The notes under the pieces are model-generated. The model was not told where the DNA came from. It saw only the letters and a list, made by a program, of their open reading frames with translations, and made no database searches. Below are positions 1 to 5,344 of a stretch of 7,643 nt of DNA, one piece after another. The stretch spans positions 1 through 7,643 of the forward strand of contig CALIGR010000074.1 in assembly GCA_938021445.1 (NCBI GenBank), read 5' to 3'. Position numbers and translations under genes: made by a program. How positions within the stretch are numbered: the first letter of the stretch is position 1; the number at the start of each line of letters is the position of its first letter. The DNA is from an uncultured Candidatus Altimarinota bacterium. GTDB lineage: Bacteria; Patescibacteriota; Gracilibacteria; UBA4473.

Positions 1-707
1 ATCATGGCTTCATACTTAATGTTTTTTTCTTCGGCCAAGGCAATAATACTGAGCGCGTGTTCATAAGCGTCACACTGGAAAAGACAGTTAATATTATGTT
101 TCGCACATAAAGATTCTAGTTTGTCTAATTTCCCCAAAATAACAGAGCCGTTTATTTGCTTATAAACGCCATAAGGATCAATAACTCCAACGACTTCATG
201 CAACGCGTAAGGGTTTTTCTTGATCCGATCTATCATTTTCTCCGCAACCGGATTGGCGCCAATAACAAGGGTTCTATACGTCTTAATCCCTTGTCTCTTT
301 CTCCAGCGCAAAATCCCTCTAAATACTTGAGAACTCATAAATAGAAGCCCCGTCCCAAATAACAAAATATAAATGGTAATAAGTCGAGATGGCAGTAATT
401 CTCTCTGGAAGTAGTAGATCAAAATCAGCACCGAAACCGCAATCATTCCACCGATACCCACTAAAACAAGATCATAGATTTGCTTTTTTTGGTGCCGAGG
501 TGGGATTTTGTAATATCTGGAAAATATAAGAAAAATCAGCCAGAAAAACGAAGCTATAAAAGCGGTTAAAATGTAAGGTTGAAATTCAAAATCTGTTGAA
601 AAAATCCAATTGACTCTTACAAAATACGCTAAAGTGAAAGCGATATTTATAAGTAAAAAATCGATCAAAATATGAACGCTTCTGAGATAAATAAGAGGTC
701 TAAACAT
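1..707 (-). CDS. polyprenyl glycosylphosphotransferase-like membrane protein, N-terminal part (runs off left edge)
   Basis: Read on the minus strand from an ATG at 707, the frame stays open for 235 codons to the window edge. Hydrophobic segments lie at about residues 10-30, 44-62, 79-100 and 108-128. A basic linker (RWRKRQG, 134-140) follows, then a Rossmann-like segment starting TLVIGANPVAEKMIDRI (146-162) with HEVVGVIDP at 170-178. This order, four membrane helices then a CoA_binding_3-type domain, is the N-terminal half of enzymes that load a sugar-1-phosphate onto undecaprenyl phosphate at the inner membrane to start surface polysaccharide or glycan synthesis. The catalytic bacterial sugar transferase domain would lie beyond the edge and cannot be seen. 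FlaA1/CapD-type sugar dehydratases share the same N-terminal layout and are the main alternative. The ATG directly follows the TAG of the upstream gene, so translation is probably coupled. No Shine-Dalgarno motif is visible. Confidence 0.8.
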   Translation of the reverse strand, partial: MFRPLIYLRSVHILIDFLLINIAFTLAYFVRVNWIFSTDFEFQPYILTAFIASFFWLIFLIFSRYYKIPPRHQKKQIYDLVLVGIGGMIAVSVLILIYYFQRELLPSRLITIYILLFGTGLLFMSSQVFRGILRWRKRQGIKTYRTLVIGANPVAEKMIDRIKKNPYALHEVVGVIDPYGVYKQINGSVILGKLDKLESLCAKHNINCLFQCDAYEHALSIIALAEEKNIKYEAM

Positions 708-941
708 CTATTTATTCAAGAACTTCTCTACTACTTTATTCACCTGATTTTCAACCGAAACCAAATATTTAAGCGGCTTATTTACATAGTGAATTGTCAG
801 GTCTGTTAGGTCATTCACTTTTTTCATCAGCTTTATCGCAAAATAAAGTGCCCGAGAAACAAAAAAAGCCAAAGCTAAAAACCCAGCACTTAAACACAGG
901 TACAGTATCTCAAGAGCGTTTTCAATCAAGGCCTGTAGCAT
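708..941 (-). CDS. small single-pass membrane protein of unknown function (77 aa)
   Basis: I do not recognise this protein as a named family. Residues about 11-38 (starting LEILYLCLSAGFLALAFF) form one long hydrophobic helix. The remaining 40 residues are a polar, lysine- and asparagine-rich tail with heptad-like hydrophobic spacing (VNDLTDLTIHYV, then VENQVNKVVEKFL), so an amphipathic or coiled-coil helix is likely. The short N-terminus before the helix shows no cleavable signal. The layout recalls small DUF948/YtxH-like proteins, but that is only a resemblance. The stop codon TAG (710-708) is followed without a gap by the ATG of the glycosylphosphotransferase-like gene, so the two are probably co-translated and the protein may help that membrane enzyme. 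The start is preceded by an A/T-rich tract without a Shine-Dalgarno motif. Confidence 0.65.
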   Translation of the reverse strand: MLQALIENALEILYLCLSAGFLALAFFVSRALYFAIKLMKKVNDLTDLTIHYVNKPLKYLVSVENQVNKVVEKFLNK

Positions 942-983
942 TTATTTTTTTGTTTATAAGGTCTATCAGTATTAAAGCGAAGT

Positions 984-1036
984 TAACTTGCTTGTGCAAG
1001 TTTTTCCCGCCTACGCTAAAGCTTCGGCGGACAGGT
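984..1036. repeat. composite inverted-repeat element, CPR-style dispersed repeat
   Basis: Two inverted repeats lie side by side in the 100-bp gap between gatB and the small membrane protein gene. The first is a perfect 7-bp stem, AACTTGC (985-991) and GCAAGTT (996-1002) with loop TTGT. It is followed on the plus strand by a short T run (to 1005). The second has arms CCGCC (1007-1011) and GGCGG (1026-1030) around TACGCTAAAGCTTC. In one plus-strand frame the second unit translates to PAYAKASAD, a string I recall from many spurious proteins of Patescibacteria assemblies, so it is probably a copy of a dispersed intergenic repeat. Neither hairpin has a good T tail in the gatB direction, so it is a poor terminator for gatB. 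Family membership is from memory. Confidence 0.5.
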
Positions 1037-1041
1037 GCTCT

Positions 1042-2457
1042 CTAATTTATTTTTGTTTTCAAGACTCCCATGACAACCCCAGGATTAGCACTTCCTCGCG
1101 AAAGCTTCATCACCTGCCCCATCAAAAACTGTATCCCTTTATCTTTTCCATTCTTGATATCCTCAACTACATTTTGATTTTCAGCCATGACTTGATCTAC
1201 CCACGCTTCGATCTCACCGGTGTCTGATTTTTGCTCGAGCCCGAGATTATCCATAATATCCTCTGCAGATCCACCCTCTTTCATGATTTTGAGGATGATT
1301 TCTTTCGCTGCCGTAGACGAAATTTTACCGGCTTCTTGCAATTCAAGCGTTTGAGATAAACCCTCGGGTGTTATTTGTGATTTTTCCCAATCCGTTTCAG
1401 CTAAGACTATAGACAAAAACGAGTTAGCCACTTTTTTGGGCTTCCCGCTAAAGTGTTCACACGCTGATTCAAAAAAATCATAAAGCTCTGGGCTCTCTGC
1501 TAGTTTTAAAGCTTCCGCTTCTGTCAGTCCGAGTTTCTCAACATAGCGTTGCTTCTTGGTAAGTGGCAGCTCTGGTAAATCAGCCTCTATGGCTTTAATT
1601 TGATCTGAATCAAAAGTCACTGGTGGTAGATCTGGCTCTGGAAAATATCGATAATCCATCGCTGATTCTTTATCTCGAAGGAGTTTCGTCTCTTCTTTTT
1701 CATCCATCCATCCTACGGTTGTTTCTCCGGTGGGCGCATTATTTTCGCCCCAGAGTTTGATTTGTTTTTTTTGCTCAAATTTAAGCGCTTTAAAGAGCGC
1801 ACTAAAAGAATTGAGATTTTTGATCTCCGTTCGTGGATAGAGTTTGTCCTCTCCTTTTGGGCGAAGTGAAATAGAAGCGTCGAAACGCATCATCCCTTTC
1901 TCCATATCCGCATCAGACGTGCCCACTGATCTCAGTATTTTTTGGATCTCTTGAGCGAGCATTCGGGCTTCTTCCGGACTTCTTAGATCTGGCTCGGTCA
2001 CGATCTCCACTAACGGCGTACCCGCTCGATTGTAGTCACAATATGTGCCTGATTGGTTATGGGAAAGCTTCCCCGCATCGTTTTCAATATGGACTCGATT
2101 GATTCTAAATTTTTTGATTTCCCCTTCAAAATCAACCGATACTTCTCCATCGAGAGAAACCGGCTGATCAAACTGAGAAATTTGGTACCCCGTTGGCAGA
2201 TCTGGATAAAAATAATTTTTACGATCAAATTTTGAAAAAGCCTGGATCTCACATCCAAGTGCCGCCGCCCCTCGAACGCCTTTCTGAAGCGCTTCGTCAT
2301 TTAGCACTGGAAGCATTCCTGGAAAGCCCATACAGACCGGGCAAACTCGAGTATTGGGCGGTGCCCCAAAAGCGTCATTATCACAGCTACAAAAGAGTTT
2401 TGTTTTCGTGCTTAACTGCGCGTGAATTTCAAGACCGATAATCGTTTCTAACTCCAT
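1042..2457 (-). CDS. gatB: aspartyl/glutamyl-tRNA(Asn/Gln) amidotransferase subunit B
   Basis: This is subunit B of the GatCAB complex, which activates Glu-tRNA(Gln) (and often Asp-tRNA(Asn)) with ATP and amidates it in the cytoplasm, using ammonia supplied by GatA. The 471 residues match the usual family length. The N-terminus has IIGLEIHAQLSTKTKLFC with the metal-site residues E10 and H12, and E125 follows in RVHIEND. Four cysteines (C23, C25, C39, C42) form the zinc knuckle. Further family blocks are YPDLPTGYQISQFDQP (84-99), YNRAGTPLVEIVTEPDL (142-158), RTEIKNLNSF (209-218) and DYRYFPEPDLPP (268-279). The C-terminal third is the helical, YqeY-like tail that grips the tRNA. gatA and gatC are not in the window. 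The tRNA-Gln gene at 7149 is a probable substrate. A promoter-like pair lies just upstream, and the ATG at 2457 has no Shine-Dalgarno motif. Confidence 0.97.
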   Translation of the reverse strand: MELETIIGLEIHAQLSTKTKLFCSCDNDAFGAPPNTRVCPVCMGFPGMLPVLNDEALQKGVRGAAALGCEIQAFSKFDRKNYFYPDLPTGYQISQFDQPVSLDGEVSVDFEGEIKKFRINRVHIENDAGKLSHNQSGTYCDYNRAGTPLVEIVTEPDLRSPEEARMLAQEIQKILRSVGTSDADMEKGMMRFDASISLRPKGEDKLYPRTEIKNLNSFSALFKALKFEQKKQIKLWGENNAPTGETTVGWMDEKEETKLLRDKESAMDYRYFPEPDLPPVTFDSDQIKAIEADLPELPLTKKQRYVEKLGLTEAEALKLAESPELYDFFESACEHFSGKPKKVANSFLSIVLAETDWEKSQITPEGLSQTLELQEAGKISSTAAKEIILKIMKEGGSAEDIMDNLGLEQKSDTGEIEAWVDQVMAENQNVVEDIKNGKDKGIQFLMGQVMKLSRGSANPGVVMGVLKTKIN

Positions 2458-2478
2458 GTATTTTTTATATTCTCAAAC

Positions 2479-2507
2479 ATTGTAAAAAAACCGATAAACA
2501 AGGCCAA
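2479..2507 (-). promoter_or_regulatory. probable gatB promoter
   Basis: On the minus strand TTGGCC (2507-2502) and TACAAT (2484-2479) are separated by exactly 17 bp, a reasonable sigma-70-type pair (4/6 and 5/6 matches). The expected transcript start is near 2472, giving a leader of about 15 nt before the gatB ATG, too short for a usual ribosome-binding site and in line with the lack of one. Confidence 0.45.
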
Positions 2508-2524
2508 TAAGTTTTGTTTAAAAT
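2495..2524 (+). promoter_or_regulatory. candidate pgk promoter
   Basis: TAAACA (2495-2500) and TAAAAT (2519-2524) are separated by 18 bp on the plus strand. Both are imperfect matches. If used, transcription would begin near 2531 and the terminator-like hairpin at 2546-2582 would lie inside the pgk leader. No better -35/-10 pair was found between the hairpin and the pgk start, but the call is weak. Confidence 0.25.
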
Positions 2525-2545
2525 AAAGCCACGGTTCAAAGACTC

Positions 2546-2582
2546 AAAAATCCCCCAAACTTATCTTTCGGGGATTTTTTTT
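2546..2582 (+). terminator. terminator-like hairpin in the pgk leader
   Basis: A perfect 10-bp stem, AAAAATCCCC (2546-2555) with GGGGATTTTT (2570-2579), encloses a 14-nt loop and runs into eight T residues (2575-2582). It has the form of an intrinsic terminator on the plus strand, with a shorter T run on the other strand. No plus-strand gene lies upstream to be terminated, because gatB is divergent. It ends 43 bp before the pgk start. It could end a short leader transcript (attenuation), insulate pgk from antisense transcripts, or be a relic. Confidence 0.7.
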
Positions 2583-2625
2583 ATCACTAAAATAACCACG
2601 ATTTTTTAAAACTATTTCTCCCCAC

Positions 2626-3789
2626 ATGAAAGTTCGCCCACTAAATCAAAAAGCCGTTAAGGGTAAAATTGTAGCGGTTCGAGTTGATTTCAACGTCCCA
2701 CTTGAAGACGGAAAAGTTACTGAGACCACTCGTATCGAAGCTTCGATCCCAACGCTAAAATACCTCATAGATCACGGGGCTAAACAGATTCATATTCTCT
2801 CTCATCTGGGGAGACCAAAAGGTGAGTACGATGAAAAAATGTCGCTGGCCCATGTGGTTAAAACGCTAGAACAATTTTTAGAGCATCCTGTGGAATTTCG
2901 ATCAGAACTCACGCCTGGTGAGTCTTTGGTTCAACTACACGAAAATGTCCGATTTCATAAAGGAGAGAAAAAGAACGATCCAGAATTTATCAAAGAGCTC
3001 CTTAACCTAAAAGCAGAAGTTTTTATCAATGACGGCTTTGCCGTTTCTCATCGAGCGCATGCCTCAGTCGTCGGACTCGCCCACTACCTCCCGAGTTATC
3101 CTGGGTTTTTAGTGGAAAAAGAGATCACCCACCTTTCCCCTTTCTTGTCAGATGAAAAAATGCCAGGGCTGTGTCTTTTAACTGGAGGCGCCAAACTTGA
3201 AACTAAAGTTAAAATTTTAAAACACTTTGCCCTTACCGCTGAAAACATTTTGATTGGTGGCGCTATTGCCAACACGCTCCTCGTCGCTAAAGGCTATGAC
3301 GTAGGTGAAAGTCTATATGAAGAAGATGAGCTTGAAACGGCTCGAGATATTTTGCAAATTGCGCAAGCCAATAATACTGGTATTTATCTTCCCGTGGATG
3401 TCGTCTGCGCTGAGGACATAAAATCTGACGACACTCAAGAAGTACAGACGGATGAAGTGTCTGGGAAAATGAAAATTTTTGATATCGGAAAAAAGAGCAT
3501 CAAAAACTATACCGAGGTTTTAAATCATGCCCAAACCATCATCTGGAATGGTCCGGTTGGATGCTTTGAGTTCACTCCGTTTGAACTGGGGACCAAAAAG
3601 CTGCTCAAAGTTATCGCGGCTCAAAAGTCAGCTCAGACGATCCTTGGTGGAGGTGATACACTTGAAGCCATTAATAAATTTGGAGTCGACAAAGACGCCT
3701 TCACCCATGTCTCAACTGGTGGCGGATCGATGCTTGAATTTCTAGAAGGGAAAGAGCTCCCGGGGATTGAAGTCCTGAAAAGCTTATAA
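2626..3789 (+). CDS. pgk: phosphoglycerate kinase
   Basis: This cytoplasmic glycolytic enzyme transfers phosphate between 1,3-bisphosphoglycerate and ADP, making 3-phosphoglycerate and ATP. The protein has 387 residues, the usual bacterial length. N-domain substrate-binding blocks are VRVDFNVP (18-25), LSHLGRPKG (58-66), ENVRF (106-110) and INDGFAVSHRAHAS (134-147). The hinge and nucleotide-binding C-domain show GGAKLETKVKIL (187-198), GGAIANTLL (211-219), IIWNGPVGCFE (305-315), GGGDTLEAI (341-349) and the signature STGGGSMLEFLEG (363-375). All key motifs are present. Small departures from the commonest consensus are DIGKKS where DIGPKT is usual, and GDT for GDS. The ATG at 2626 follows CTCCCCAC, with no Shine-Dalgarno motif. 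ppaC begins 26 bp downstream on the same strand, so the two are probably co-transcribed. Confidence 0.97.
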   Translation: MKVRPLNQKAVKGKIVAVRVDFNVPLEDGKVTETTRIEASIPTLKYLIDHGAKQIHILSHLGRPKGEYDEKMSLAHVVKTLEQFLEHPVEFRSELTPGESLVQLHENVRFHKGEKKNDPEFIKELLNLKAEVFINDGFAVSHRAHASVVGLAHYLPSYPGFLVEKEITHLSPFLSDEKMPGLCLLTGGAKLETKVKILKHFALTAENILIGGAIANTLLVAKGYDVGESLYEEDELETARDILQIAQANNTGIYLPVDVVCAEDIKSDDTQEVQTDEVSGKMKIFDIGKKSIKNYTEVLNHAQTIIWNGPVGCFEFTPFELGTKKLLKVIAAQKSAQTILGGGDTLEAINKFGVDKDAFTHVSTGGGSMLEFLEGKELPGIEVLKSL

Positions 3790-3815
3790 ATTTTAGAAAA
3801 ATAATTTTAAAAAAC

Positions 3816-4739
3816 ATGTCTCACATAAAAGTTTTTGGTCACAAAGCCCCTGATACTGATGCTACCTGTAGCGCGATTATCTGGGCTCACTACCTCAACT
3901 CACTCGAAGGCGTCGAGGCCAAACCGTACGTCCTTGGGCCGCTTAATACTGAAACCCAATTTGTCTTAGATCATTTTGGTTTTGAGACGCCGGAGCTACT
4001 TGAGACACTAGATGAAAACGACCGAGTCGTCATCGTCGACACGAACAATGCTGAAGAACTCCCAGACGGTTTAGAACAAGCTGAAATACTTGAAATCATC
4101 GATCATCATCGTCTACTGGCTAATATCAAGACAAGCTATCCACTTGAATTCACCGTCCGTGTTCTTGGTTCAACCGCTTCGGTGATCAGTCATCTTTTAG
4201 GGCCCCAAACCGAAGAACTGCCAAACGATATCAAGGGCCTGATGCTCGCTTGTGTTCTTTCCGACACTCTTGAATTTAGAAGTCCTACCACCACCGGATT
4301 TGATAAAGCGCTCGCTCAAAACCTTGCTGAAGACATCAAGGCCGATGTCCCGGAGTTGACTCGAAAAATGTTTGAGGCCAAGTCTGATATCAGTTCATTT
4401 TCTGATGAAGCACTTCTCAAGCTTGATAGTAAAAAACACGAGCAAGGTGGAAAAAAAATGAGAGTCGCCGTCATCGAGACGACCAATCCAAAAAGCGTCC
4501 TTGATCGAAAAGACGCCATCGTCGAAGCAATGGACAAAGTTTGTGCCGATGAAGATTTAGACTTTGTTCTCTTTTTCATCATCGACATTCTCAATGAAGA
4601 AGCCACACTCTTCATCCCAAATGAAACGGTTAAAACGATTGCTGAAAATACTTTTGAGATAAGTGTTTCTGGTGACTCGTTCGTTCTTCCCGGCGTTGTC
4701 TCAAGAAAAAAACAGATTATGCCTCAGTTGAAGGTTTAA
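3816..4739 (+). CDS. ppaC: manganese-dependent inorganic pyrophosphatase (family II, DHH)
   Basis: This enzyme hydrolyses pyrophosphate released by biosynthesis to two phosphates in the cytoplasm. The 307 residues match family II enzymes of the Bacillus subtilis PpaC type. The DHH domain carries metal ligands in GHKAPDTD (8-15: H9, D13, D15), VIVDTNN (D75), the name-giving DHH (96-98) and LSDTLEF (D150). The DHHA2 domain follows a linker at about 185-195 and ends in the substrate-binding SRKKQ (296-300), then IMPQLKV. No regulatory CBS domains are inserted. The start at 3816 follows an A/T-rich tract 26 bp after pgk, and no Shine-Dalgarno motif is seen. The last 16 codons (4692-4739) are repeated in diverged form at 5294-5341, beyond the toxin-antitoxin genes. 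The resident 3' end was therefore probably exchanged or duplicated when that cassette arrived. Confidence 0.96.
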   Translation: MSHIKVFGHKAPDTDATCSAIIWAHYLNSLEGVEAKPYVLGPLNTETQFVLDHFGFETPELLETLDENDRVVIVDTNNAEELPDGLEQAEILEIIDHHRLLANIKTSYPLEFTVRVLGSTASVISHLLGPQTEELPNDIKGLMLACVLSDTLEFRSPTTTGFDKALAQNLAEDIKADVPELTRKMFEAKSDISSFSDEALLKLDSKKHEQGGKKMRVAVIETTNPKSVLDRKDAIVEAMDKVCADEDLDFVLFFIIDILNEEATLFIPNETVKTIAENTFEISVSGDSFVLPGVVSRKKQIMPQLKV

Positions 4740-4785
4740 GGGGGCGGGACATTTCATTTGCTTAAAATCTTCTTTTTTGATAACA

Positions 4786-4815
4786 TTTAAGTGTACACTA
4801 AAAAATACACTTAAA
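4786..4815 (+). promoter_or_regulatory. operator of the toxin-antitoxin operon
   Basis: A perfect 10-bp inverted repeat, TTTAAGTGTA (4786-4795) and TACACTTAAA (4806-4815), has a 10-bp spacer, so its half-sites lie 20 bp apart centre to centre, about two helical turns. Inside it is the palindrome AGTGTACACT (4790-4799), so TACACT also occurs twice in direct orientation 12 bp apart. It ends directly against the antitoxin ATG. TTGATA (4777-4782) may serve as the -35 box, with an A-rich -10 near 4799-4804, so the operator would overlap the promoter. Phd/YefM antitoxins, alone or with toxin, typically repress their own operon from such sites. Confidence 0.65.
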
Positions 4816-5043
4816 ATGACACAATCAACTTCTATAAAAGAACTAAGGGCGAACTTAGCTCAAATCGCTAATGCGGCTGAGTCTGGGACTGTTTTTGAAG
4901 TATACCGACGCTCTAAACCAAGCTTTAAAATTGTTCCTATTGACACCCCTTTAGAAAATGAATGGGAAACGGTTGTTGATTTTACGAAAGGAAATGATTC
5001 TAACGGTCTCAATATTGATACCGCACTTGAAATGCTTAAATAA
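4816..5043 (+). CDS. Phd/YefM-family antitoxin
   Basis: A 75-residue protein when read from the ATG at 4816. An in-frame TTG at 4777 would add 13 residues, but it lies across the operator and promoter, and the family fold starts at STSIKELRANLAQIANAAES, so the ATG is preferred. Residues 4-42 show the Phd/YefM pattern: a helix with IKELRANLAQIANAAESG, then strands VFEVYRRSKPSFKIVPID, the DNA-binding dimer domain. The acidic, low-complexity tail (about 46-75, with WETVVDFTKGN and TALEMLK) is the expected toxin-wrapping segment. It should neutralise the toxin encoded next and repress the operon. The gene lies 76 bp after ppaC, has its own operator, and is followed 5 bp later by the toxin gene. 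There is no Shine-Dalgarno motif. Confidence 0.88.
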   Translation: MTQSTSIKELRANLAQIANAAESGTVFEVYRRSKPSFKIVPIDTPLENEWETVVDFTKGNDSNGLNIDTALEMLK

Positions 5044-5048
5044 AAAAA

Positions 5049-5291
5049 ATGGACCAAATACAGAAACAATGGTCTAAGCTTAGTGAAAAAGATCGTAAAA
5101 AGATCCGTGAAGCACTAAAAAAAATTAAAAAACGAGATTTTGAAAATCTCAATCGAAAAAAACTAAAAGGCTACGATCACATCTTTCGAGTCAGAGTTGG
5201 AAACTATCGTCTTATCTATTTCGATGACGGAGAGGAAATACTTTTAAAATATTTAAAAAAGAGGAACGAGAAAACTTATAGAGAAATTTAA
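5049..5291 (+). CDS. RelE/ParE-superfamily toxin
   Basis: An 80-residue, very lysine-rich protein. The C-terminal half carries the superfamily core LKGYDHIFRVRVGNYRLIYF (39-58), then a strand EEILLKYLKK and the ending KRNEKTYREI (71-80). R54, K70, K71, R72 and Y77 are placed like the basic and tyrosine residues used by RelE-type mRNA interferases, though the exact catalytic set cannot be settled by eye. The protein begins directly in the first helix (MDQIQKQWSKLSEKDRKKI) and seems to lack the usual first beta strand. I associate this short form with CPR genomes. Its start is 5 bp after the antitoxin stop, inside an A run. Whether it is a ribosome-dependent RNase (RelE) or a gyrase poison (ParE) is open; the basic tail favours the former. 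Confidence 0.85.
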   Translation: MDQIQKQWSKLSEKDRKKIREALKKIKKRDFENLNRKKLKGYDHIFRVRVGNYRLIYFDDGEEILLKYLKKRNEKTYREI

Positions 5292-5293
5292 CA

Positions 5294-5341
5294 GGAGTCG
5301 TCTCTCGAAAAAAACAAATCGCGCCTCAGTTAAAGGTTTAG
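5294..5341 (+). pseudogene. ppaC: remnant of the 3' end of a second ppaC (last 15 codons plus stop)
   Basis: Two bases after the toxin stop, the plus strand reads GVVSRKKQIAPQLKV and then TAG. The intact ppaC ends GVVSRKKQIMPQLKV and then TAA, so 14 of 15 residues match while 10 of 48 bases differ. Eight of those ten changes are silent or switch stop codons; the other two fall in the single Met/Ala codon. The frame is closed by TAG at 5279-5281 and has no start, and it is offset from the toxin frame, so it cannot be expressed as a protein. Homology stops abruptly at about 5293. The pattern of silent divergence says this was once the end of a functional, selected ppaC rather than a fresh duplicate. 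Confidence 0.88.
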
Positions 5342-5344
5342 GTT

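Larger units (their letters stand above)
4740..5293 (+). other. putative inserted toxin-antitoxin cassette bounded by ppaC 3' ends
   Basis: The segment from just after the ppaC stop to just before the ppaC 3' remnant holds only the operator, antitoxin and toxin genes, and looks more A-rich than the flanking housekeeping genes. The boundary copies (4692-4739 and 5294-5341) agree at 38 of 48 bases. They share no long exact run, the longest being about 10 bases, so they are not a simple target-site duplication. No integrase, transposase or terminal inverted repeat is seen. Entry by recombination with DNA from a relative, bringing its own ppaC end, fits best. This is inference. Confidence 0.5.

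Noticed and set aside
988..1227. Plus-strand frame of 79 codons containing PAYAKASAD
   Set aside because: It lies antisense to the 3' end of gatB and runs through the intergenic repeat; the sequence is explained by these two and shows no protein-like composition.
4316..4615. Minus-strand 99-codon frame inside ppaC
   Set aside because: It is antisense to a well-conserved gene, serine-rich in the way reverse readings of Asp/Glu-rich genes are, and has no recognisable domain.
4777..4815. TTG start adding 13 residues to the antitoxin
   Set aside because: The added residues are encoded by the operator and promoter region and lie outside the Phd/YefM fold; the ATG at 4816 is the natural start.
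5049..5341. Toxin reading through into the ppaC remnant as a fusion
   Set aside because: The toxin ends in TAA at 5289-5291 and the remnant is in a different frame, so no simple readthrough joins them.
4692..5341. The two ppaC ends as a transposon target-site duplication
   Set aside because: They differ at 10 of 48 bases with silent-site bias and share no long exact run; no transposase or terminal inverted repeats flank the cassette.
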